Of a DNA stretch of 64,000 nucleotides, positions 58,134 to 64,000 are shown piece after piece (within the stretch, counting starts at the first letter, position 1; every line of letters starts with the position of its first letter). Source of the DNA: Rhodanobacter sp. DHG33 (GTDB taxonomy: Bacteria; Pseudomonadota; Gammaproteobacteria; Xanthomonadales; Rhodanobacteraceae). The notes under the pieces are model-generated. The model did no database searches, was not told the origin of the DNA, and saw only the letters and a list, made by a program, of their open reading frames with translations. Location: assembly GCF_014843005.1 (NCBI RefSeq), contig NZ_JACYXM010000002.1:62001-126000 (forward strand). Reading direction: 5' to 3'. Made by a program: the position numbers and the translations under genes.

Positions 58134-59171
58134 ATGGACATCGCCGAACTGCTTGCCTTCTCGGTGAAGAACAAGGCCTCGGACTTGCACCTCTCCGCCG
58201 GCCTGCCGCCGATGATTCGCGTCGACGGCGACGTGCGCCGCATCAACATCCCCGCGCTGGAGCACAAGCAGGTGCACTCGCTGGTGTACGACATCATGTC
58301 GGACAAGCAGCGGCGCGATTACGAGGAGTTCCTGGAAACCGACTTCTCGTTCGAGATCCCGGGGCTGGCGCGCTTCCGCGTCAACGCGTTCACCCAGAAC
58401 CGCGGCTCCGGCGCGGTGTTCCGCACCATTCCGTCCGAGGTGCTCACGCTGGAGGACCTCGGCTGCCCGCGCGTGTTCAAGGAGCTGATCGAGCAGCCGC
58501 AGGGCCTGATCCTGGTGACCGGCCCTACCGGCTCGGGCAAGTCCACCACGCTGGCGGCGATGGTCGACCACATCAACAAGAACGAATACGGGCACATGCT
58601 CACGATCGAGGACCCGATCGAATTCGTGCACACCTCGCAGAAGTGCCTGGTCAACCAGCGCGAAGTCCACCGCGACACGCACGGCTTCAACGAGGCGCTG
58701 CGCTCGGCGCTGCGCGAGGACCCGGACTACATCCTGGTGGGCGAGTTGCGCGACCTGGAAACCATCCGCCTCGCGCTGACCGCGGCGGAAACCGGCCATC
58801 TGGTGTTCGCCACCGTGCACACCAGCTCGGCGGCGAAGACCGTCGACCGCATCATCGACGTGTTCCCCGCCGGCGAGAAGCCAATGGTGCGCTCGATGCT
58901 GTCCGAATCGCTGCGCGCTGTGATCTCGCAGTCGCTGCTGAAGAAATCCGGCGGCGGCCGCATCGCGGCGCACGAGATCATGGTGGCCGTGCCGGCCATC
59001 CGCAACCTGATCCGCGAGGACAAGGTGGCGCAGATGTATTCGGCGATCCAGACCGGCCAGCAGTTCGGCATGCAGACCCTGGACCAGTGCCTGCAGGACC
59101 TGGTGAAGCGCGGCCTGGTGTCGCGCCAGGAAGCAGGCACCTACGCGAAGAACAAGGACCTGTTCAAGTGA
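58134..59171 (+). CDS. pilT: Type IV pilus retraction ATPase PilT
   Basis: A 345-residue secretion ATPase. Walker A GPTGSGKST (130-138), Asp box, Walker B and the AIRNLIRE retraction motif near the C-terminus mark PilT. It depolymerises pilin to drive twitching motility. AGGGG lies nine bases before the ATG at 58134; pilU follows 103 bases later. Confidence 0.96.
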   Translation: MDIAELLAFSVKNKASDLHLSAGLPPMIRVDGDVRRINIPALEHKQVHSLVYDIMSDKQRRDYEEFLETDFSFEIPGLARFRVNAFTQNRGSGAVFRTIPSEVLTLEDLGCPRVFKELIEQPQGLILVTGPTGSGKSTTLAAMVDHINKNEYGHMLTIEDPIEFVHTSQKCLVNQREVHRDTHGFNEALRSALREDPDYILVGELRDLETIRLALTAAETGHLVFATVHTSSAAKTVDRIIDVFPAGEKPMVRSMLSESLRAVISQSLLKKSGGGRIAAHEIMVAVPAIRNLIREDKVAQMYSAIQTGQQFGMQTLDQCLQDLVKRGLVSRQEAGTYAKNKDLFK

Positions 59172-59274
59172 TGCGGGAGCCCGCAAAGCTTCCCCGTCTC
59201 CCGGGCTCCCCGGGCGGCGGGCAGGCCGTGGCCCGCTCCTCCCATTCCGATTTCCGAATTCCGGACGCAAAGCC

Positions 59275-60441
59275 ATGAGCGACTTCGACTTCACCTCCTT
59301 CCTCAAGCTGATGGTGCACAAGCAGGCGTCGGACCTGTTCATCACCGCCGGCGTGGCGCCGTCGATGAAGGTGCAGGGGCGCATCGTGCCGATCACGCAG
59401 AGCGCGCTGTCCATCCAGCAGTCGCGCGACATGGTGCTCAACGTGATGACGCCCTCGCAGCGCGAGGAGTTCGAGAAGACCCACGAGTGCCAGTTCGCGA
59501 TCTCCGCGCAGGGCGTGGGTCGTTTCCGCGTGTCCTGCTTCTACCAGCGCAACTGCGTGGGCATGGTGCTGCGCCGGATCGAGTCGAAGATCCCCACCAT
59601 CGAGGAACTGACCCTGCCGCCGGTGATCAAGCAGCTGGCGATGACCAAGCGCGGCATTATCATCTTCGTGGGCGGCACCGGCACCGGTAAGTCGACCTCG
59701 CTGGCGTCGATGATCGGCTACCGCAACGCCAATTCGACCGGCCACATCATCACCATCGAGGACCCGATCGAATACGTGCACAAGCACGAAGGCTGCATCA
59801 TCACCCAGCGCGAGATCGGCATCGATACCGACAGCTGGGAGAACGCGCTGAAGAACACCCTGCGCCAGGCGCCCGACGTCATCATGATCGGCGAAGTGCG
59901 TACGCGCGAGACGATGGAGCACGCGATCAACTTCTCCGAAACCGGCCACCTGTGCCTGTGCACCCTGCATGCGAACAACGCCAACCAGGCGATGGACCGC
60001 ATCCTGCACTTCTTCCCCGAAGACCGTCGCCAGCAGCTGTTCATGGATCTGTCGCTGAACCTCAAGGGCGTCGTGGCGCAGCAGCTGATTCCCACGCCGG
60101 ACGGCAAGGCGCGCCGCGTGGCGGTGGAGATCCTGCTGGGCACGCCGCTGGTGCAGGACTACATCCGCCAGGGCGAGGTCCACAAGCTCAAGGACGTGAT
60201 GAAGGAATCCAACCTGCTCGGCATGAAGACCTTCGACCAGAGCCTGGTCGAGCTGTACCACGCCGGCGAGATCAGCTACGAGGACGCGCTGCGCCACGCC
60301 GACAGCGCGAACGAGGTGCGCCTGCGCATCAAGCTGGCGCAGGGCGGCGACGCGCACACGCTGTCGCAGGGCCTGGAAGGCGTGGAAGTGGAGCAGACGC
60401 GCGGCGGCGACAACTTCGGCGGCGGCTTGCTGCAGCGCTGA
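59275..60441 (+). CDS. pilU: Type IV pilus accessory retraction ATPase PilU
   Basis: A 388-residue PilT paralogue with Walker A GGTGTGKST (133-141) and TIEDPIEYVH. PilU assists PilT and is required for some retraction but cannot work alone in characterised species. The C-terminus is longer than PilT, with a Gly/Gln-rich tail. Start at 59275. Confidence 0.94.
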   Translation: MSDFDFTSFLKLMVHKQASDLFITAGVAPSMKVQGRIVPITQSALSIQQSRDMVLNVMTPSQREEFEKTHECQFAISAQGVGRFRVSCFYQRNCVGMVLRRIESKIPTIEELTLPPVIKQLAMTKRGIIIFVGGTGTGKSTSLASMIGYRNANSTGHIITIEDPIEYVHKHEGCIITQREIGIDTDSWENALKNTLRQAPDVIMIGEVRTRETMEHAINFSETGHLCLCTLHANNANQAMDRILHFFPEDRRQQLFMDLSLNLKGVVAQQLIPTPDGKARRVAVEILLGTPLVQDYIRQGEVHKLKDVMKESNLLGMKTFDQSLVELYHAGEISYEDALRHADSANEVRLRIKLAQGGDAHTLSQGLEGVEVEQTRGGDNFGGGLLQR

Positions 60442-60453
60442 GCGGCGACCGGA

Positions 60454-60501
60454 AACCGAAACGAAGAAGGCGCCCATCGGGGCGCCTTCTTCGTTTCGGT
60501 T
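60454..60501 (+). terminator. Terminator with a 21-bp perfect stem after pilU
   Basis: Arms AACCGAAACGAAGAAGGCGCC and its complement, separated by CATCGG, lie 12 bases after the stop. No separate T tract follows; the arm itself has T-rich segments. It directly precedes REP copy F. Confidence 0.7.
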
Positions 60502-60503
60502 AT

Positions 60504-60564
60504 GAAAAGTGCGGCCAAGAATGGCCGCCCGTTTGATCTTCGCGATCATGGCCGATCGCAAAAG
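60504..60564 (+). repeat. REP-like intergenic repeat, copy F (best reference)
   Basis: Reference copy of the family. First hairpin GCGGCCA/TGGCCGC with loop AGAA, a CCGTTTGATCTTC spacer, and second hairpin GCGATC/GATCGC with loop ATGGCC, ending CAAAAG. It lies between convergent pilU and the lipoprotein gene. Confidence 0.85.
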
Positions 60565-60573
60565 CCAAGCAAG

Positions 60574-62376
60574 TTACTGCTTGAGCGTGGTGCGGCTGGT
60601 GACGACGATGCCGTTGCTGTCCACGTGCATTTCGGCATCGATGCTGTCCACGCGTTGCGCCTGCGCCTCCATCACGGCGAACTGCGCCTTGCTGCGGGCG
60701 GCGTCGGCGGCAGCCTGGGCGGCGGCTTCGTCGGTGGGCGTGGTGCTGCCGTCCATCGATGGAGCGTCGCTCTTGCTCATCTCGGCCGCGGCGGCGGCGA
60801 GGCCGTCGGACTTCGCTTCCATGAACTTCAGCCAGTCCAGGTACATGCCGCCGGAGAGGTGCATGCGGGCCATCTGGCCCGGGTCGCCCGACGGCTCGCG
60901 CAGGATGGCGGTGAGCTTGGCGTCTTCGCCCGCACCGATGCCCACGGCAAGCGCCTTGTCGCTGGTGGCGAGCCAGCCCGGCTGCTCGAGCATGCCGGTC
61001 ACGTCATGCGGGAGAGCCACCGGCGCGGCATTGGCGGCAGGCTTCAGCGTGGCCAGCGCCGGCACCATCATCTGGCCGGTGGCGAGCAGGCCGGCGGGGT
61101 CGCTGGTGGCCAGCACGACGCGGCCGGTGAAGTCCGGCAGGCTGCTGGTCTTGTCGGTGCCCAGCGAGTCCAGCGCGACGCGCAGGCCGAGCAGGTTGCC
61201 GAACGGCGGGATCGCCGTCTTCGGCAACGACTCGCCAAGCTTGGCGAAGCTGGCATTGAGGTCGGTGAGCATCGGGCAGGTGAACGGCTTGGCCGCCACG
61301 GCGTCGGCCTGTGCCGACCAGAACGTGCGTAGAGAAACCACCGGCAGCGCGAGGCTGAGGTCGAACGGTGCCGTCTGGCCGCTGCCGCCCAGGCCGGGCA
61401 GCTCCACCTTGAGGCCGCCGAAGGCCTTGACGATGTCGTCGGCCAGCGCGAGGTCGAAGCGGCCGTCCTGGTGCGTGGCGTCCAGCCGGGTGTAGCCGAA
61501 GCTCATCGACGGCACGCGCGCGGCAATGCGTGCAGCCTCGGGCGCGCAGGCGGGTGAGGTCTGCAGCAGGTTCGATACCGGCTCGCCGGTCTTGGCCGAT
61601 TCGGCGCCGGCGCGGGCCTTTTCCAGCGAGGCGACCAGCGGATCGCTGCCGGAAATCACCAGCGGCAGCGCGCGGGTGAGGTCGAACTGGCCGACCAGCC
61701 ATTTCGCGTAGCCCTTGTCCTTGGCCAGCGTGTCGAGGCGGCCGTCGTCCTGCAGGCTCTTCGCCGGGCGGTCCAGGCCCAGGGTCTGGCGCAGCAACGG
61801 CGTGGCGGCGTCGGCCGGGAGGATGGCGGCCACCATCTGCTTGCCGACCACGGCGAGCACCAGCTCGGCGCCCGAGGCGGTGAACACGTGCAGGCGGTAG
61901 TTCTGGGTACCGAGGTTGGCCGTGTCGAGCTTCTTGCCGTAGGCGGTCTCCAGCCGGCCCACGAAGGCCTCGAAGGCCTTGGGATCGGCCAGCTCGACGC
62001 GCAGCACCGGCGCCATGCCTTCGCCGTACAGCGCGAAGCGGCCCTTGAGGTCGAAGCCGGTGGACTGGGCGAAGCCCTCGATGGTCTTGCCCTTGTATTC
62101 CGCGGCGAAGGCGCGCACGAGGTTCGCCGCGTCGGGATCGTTGACCTGCAGGCGCGTGGCATAGGCTTCCATCTGCGCCACTTGCGCAGGCAGTTGCAGG
62201 TCGGCCTGGGCGAGCAGCGCCTTGCGCGTGTCGTCGTCCAGCACGGCCAGGTTGGCGGCCACGTAGGGTGTATCCGCGGGCGCGAAGGCCAGCGGTGCGT
62301 CCTTGTCCTTGTGGGCACAGGCCGCTAGCGCGACACAGGCCAGACCCAGCGCGATGAAGCGCGTCCTCGATTGCAT
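60574..62376 (-). CDS. Large unknown lipoprotein
   Basis: A 600-residue exported protein with a lipobox ending at Cys20 (ALAAC). No domain recognised with confidence; it may be related to the DUF3352-like outer-membrane or periplasmic proteins. Residues about 30-400 alternate hydrophobic and polar strands, and there is an Ala/Asp-rich helical stretch at about 520-580. It is real by coding bias, length and lipobox. The role is unknown. It ends ten bases from REP copy F. Confidence 0.8.
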   Translation of the reverse strand: MQSRTRFIALGLACVALAACAHKDKDAPLAFAPADTPYVAANLAVLDDDTRKALLAQADLQLPAQVAQMEAYATRLQVNDPDAANLVRAFAAEYKGKTIEGFAQSTGFDLKGRFALYGEGMAPVLRVELADPKAFEAFVGRLETAYGKKLDTANLGTQNYRLHVFTASGAELVLAVVGKQMVAAILPADAATPLLRQTLGLDRPAKSLQDDGRLDTLAKDKGYAKWLVGQFDLTRALPLVISGSDPLVASLEKARAGAESAKTGEPVSNLLQTSPACAPEAARIAARVPSMSFGYTRLDATHQDGRFDLALADDIVKAFGGLKVELPGLGGSGQTAPFDLSLALPVVSLRTFWSAQADAVAAKPFTCPMLTDLNASFAKLGESLPKTAIPPFGNLLGLRVALDSLGTDKTSSLPDFTGRVVLATSDPAGLLATGQMMVPALATLKPAANAAPVALPHDVTGMLEQPGWLATSDKALAVGIGAGEDAKLTAILREPSGDPGQMARMHLSGGMYLDWLKFMEAKSDGLAAAAAEMSKSDAPSMDGSTTPTDEAAAQAAADAARSKAQFAVMEAQAQRVDSIDAEMHVDSNGIVVTSRTTLKQ

Positions 62377-62403
62377 GATTTTCCCCGGGTGGTGAATGCC
62401 ACT

Positions 62404-62424
62404 ACGGGCATTATGCCCGTTTTT
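62404..62424. repeat. Palindrome with T run upstream of the lipoprotein gene
   Basis: ACGGGCA and TGCCCGT with a TTA loop, then TTTT, 27 bases before the lipoprotein ATG, in the gap to pyrB. As a terminator it faces the + strand, where no gene lies to be stopped. It could be an operator for the lipoprotein gene or end antisense transcripts. Confidence 0.4.
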
Positions 62425-62475
62425 GAAGGTCTGTTGCGGCGCAAAAAGGTGTGTGCGGCTACCGGCCGCAGGAAT

Positions 62476-63402
62476 TCACCGCGCCAGCAGTTCGCCCAGT
62501 ACGGCCATGCGCACGAACACGCCGTTGGCGACCTGTTCGAGGATGCGCGACTGCGCGCCGTCGGCCACGTCGTCGGCGATCTCGATGCCACGGTTGAGCG
62601 GGCCGGGATGCATCACCAGGCAACCCTTGGCGGCCAGGGCCAGGCGGCGCTGGTCGAGGCCGTAGTGGCGGAAATAGGCGGCCTCGTCGGGCAGGTCGGT
62701 GGAGGCCATGCGCTCCTTCTGCAGCCGCAGCATGATCGCCACGTCGGCGCCCGCGATGGCGCTGTCGAAATCCTCGGTGAGGCGGCAGTGCGGCAACTCG
62801 TCGGCTTCCGGCAGCAGCGCGGCCGGCCCGCACAGGCGGATTTCGCCCACGCCCAGCGCGGCCAGCGCGTGCACGTCGGAGCGCGCCACGCGCGAGTGGC
62901 GGATGTCGCCGCAGATGGTCACGACCAGGTTCTCGAAATCCGGCCGGTGCTGGCGGATGGTCAGCGCGTCCAGCAGGCCCTGGGTGGGATGGGCGCGGTT
63001 GCCGTCGCCGGCGTTGATCACCGACACGCCGCTCATCGCGTGGCGCACCAGCTCGTCCGGCGTGCCCGATACCTTATGGCGCACGATGATCGCGTCGAGG
63101 TGCATGGCCTCCAGCGTGTGCAGGGTGTCGTACAGCGCCTCGCCCTTGTTGGCCGAAGAGAAGCCGATGTCGAAGTTCACCACGTCGGCGCCGAGCCGGC
63201 GCGCGGCCAGTTCGAACGAGGTGCGCGTGCGCGTGGACGGCTCGAAGAACAGGTTGAGCACGGTGCGTCCGGCCAGCGTGTCCAGCTTGCGGGTGCCGTG
63301 CGCGCAGGCGTCGCGCAGTGCGATGGCGCGGTCGAGCAGGCGCTCGATGCTGGCGCGCGGCAGGTGTTCCAGCGTGGTGAGGTGGCGCAGGCGTGGGCTC
63401 AT
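62476..63402 (-). CDS. pyrB: Aspartate carbamoyltransferase catalytic subunit
   Basis: A 308-residue transcarbamoylase of pyrimidine synthesis. FFEPSTRTRTSFE binds carbamoyl phosphate, HPTQGLLD and GDIRHSRVARS form the aspartate site. No pyrI regulatory subunit follows in the window. The start ATG overlaps the ruvX stop as ATGA, so yqgE-ruvX-pyrB is one operon. Confidence 0.95.
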   Translation of the reverse strand: MSPRLRHLTTLEHLPRASIERLLDRAIALRDACAHGTRKLDTLAGRTVLNLFFEPSTRTRTSFELAARRLGADVVNFDIGFSSANKGEALYDTLHTLEAMHLDAIIVRHKVSGTPDELVRHAMSGVSVINAGDGNRAHPTQGLLDALTIRQHRPDFENLVVTICGDIRHSRVARSDVHALAALGVGEIRLCGPAALLPEADELPHCRLTEDFDSAIAGADVAIMLRLQKERMASTDLPDEAAYFRHYGLDQRRLALAAKGCLVMHPGPLNRGIEIADDVADGAQSRILEQVANGVFVRMAVLGELLAR

Positions 63403-63851
63403 GGCGAAGTGGCTTGGGTGGAAAGGTCGGAAGGGGCCTGGGCGAGCCAGCGTTCGAGGATCACGGCGGCGGCTTCGGCATCGATGGCGGCGGCGTCGCG
63501 GCGGCGCTTCAGGCCCGCGGCGCGCGCGCCGGCGAAACGGTGCGCGGCTTCCTGCGAGCTGTGGCGCTCGTCCACCAGCGCCACGGCGGTGCCGTAGCGG
63601 GCCTCGAGCTGCTCGGCGAAGCGGCGGGCGCGGCGCGTGGCAGGCTGCTCTTCGCCGTCGAGGGTGAGCGGCAGGCCCACCACCAGGGTCTCGGGCAGCC
63701 ACTGCGCGCGCAGGGCGTCGAGTGCGGGCCAGTCGGGCGCGCCGTCGCGCATCCCCACGATGCCCAGTGCACGGGCGCTGGCAGTGAAGCGGTTGCCCAC
63801 GGCGACGCCGATCACCTTGCTGCCGACGTCGAAGCCGAAGGCGCAGCTCAT
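63399..63851 (-). CDS. ruvX: YqgF/RuvX putative pre-16S rRNA nuclease
   Basis: A 150-residue RNase H-fold protein with FGFDVGSKVIGVAVG at the start, LVVGLPLTLDGEE in the middle and VDERHSSQEA at the end, the three acidic-motif regions of the family. It processes 16S rRNA ends. The ATG at 63851 overlaps the end of the yqgE/algH frame. Confidence 0.92.
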   Translation of the reverse strand: MSCAFGFDVGSKVIGVAVGNRFTASARALGIVGMRDGAPDWPALDALRAQWLPETLVVGLPLTLDGEEQPATRRARRFAEQLEARYGTAVALVDERHSSQEAAHRFAGARAAGLKRRRDAAAIDAEAAAVILERWLAQAPSDLSTQATSP

Positions 63852-64000
63852 GCGTGGCCCGCGTAGCCGGCGAGCTGCAGCGGATCGACGCCGACCAGGC
63901 CGGCGGCGGCGCTCCAGCGCTCCTCCAGCGGGGTGTCGAAGATCACGCGCTCGCTGGCTTCGACGGTGAGCCACGCGTTGGCCATCAGCTCCTGCTCCAG
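63848..64000 (-). CDS. YqgE/AlgH-family protein (3' part only)
   Basis: The window edge cuts this gene; the visible 50 residues begin LEQELMANAWLTVEA and end with DTPLEERWSAAAGLVG and YAGHA, typical of the YqgE/AlgH C-terminus. It overlaps ruvX by four bases, as expected for yqgE-ruvX. The start lies beyond 64000. Confidence 0.9.
   Translation of the reverse strand: MEQELMANAWLTVEASERVIFDTPLEERWSAAAGLVGVDPLQLAGYAGHA

Overview
This is a gene-dense, high-GC chromosomal window that looks like a gammaproteobacterium of the order Xanthomonadales. Gene content fits a Rhodanobacteraceae-type genome such as Dyella, Rhodanobacter, Frateuria or Luteibacter. That placement is inferred from gene order and protein types (NAD-type isocitrate dehydrogenase after a glutaredoxin, a SUF operon led by an Rrf2 regulator, SapC, paired pilT/pilU); no search could be run. 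I see no prophage, insertion sequence, CRISPR array, plasmid gene or rRNA. Nearly everything is core metabolism or envelope biology.

Layout. 1-6600: the Tol-Pal operon (tolQ fragment, tolR, tolA, tolB, pal, cpoB), queE and queC for queuosine, then tRNA-Lys(UUU) with its promoter and terminator. 6600-13500: a YncE-like propeller, a VTT/DedA-type membrane protein and a deaminase downstream of glnS, a DUF2007 protein, apt, an unknown membrane-anchored protein, and oxyR with an OxyR half-operator in front of it. 13600-21900: a secreted M1 aminopeptidase, an odd Pro/Ala-linked protein with a V4R-like end, prmC, dxs, an HNH protein and sapC. 22000-32100: amtB-glnK, then an operon rrf2-sufB-methyltransferase-lipoprotein-sufC-sufD-sufS that runs on into an acyltransferase and a membrane hydroxylase. 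32200-42250, all on the minus strand: lpxH, a cyclophilin, and a phosphate/polyphosphate block (ppx, a secreted Sel1-like protein, ppk1, phoR, phoB), then bepA.

42460-48430: glutaredoxin, an AhpD-like protein, isocitrate dehydrogenase, a membrane AraC regulator overlapping a serine hydrolase tail to tail, and an OafA-type acyltransferase. 48450-55950: an AhpD-like protein with its ECF41-type sigma factor, lpxO, thiD, PIN-PhoH, bcp, gcvR, and divergent dapA-bamC. 56000-64000: fdxA, yggT-proC, pilT-pilU, a large unknown lipoprotein, pyrB, ruvX and the tail of yqgE/algH.

The main structural signal outside genes is a family of about 60-bp two-hairpin repeats, REP-like, in at least seven copies at six intergenic sites. 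Other points of interest are the two foreign genes inside the suf operon, a Pho-box candidate before phoB, the OxyR half-site, and several proteins of unknown function. I did not find a convincing new multi-gene system; the best leads are listed with their limits.
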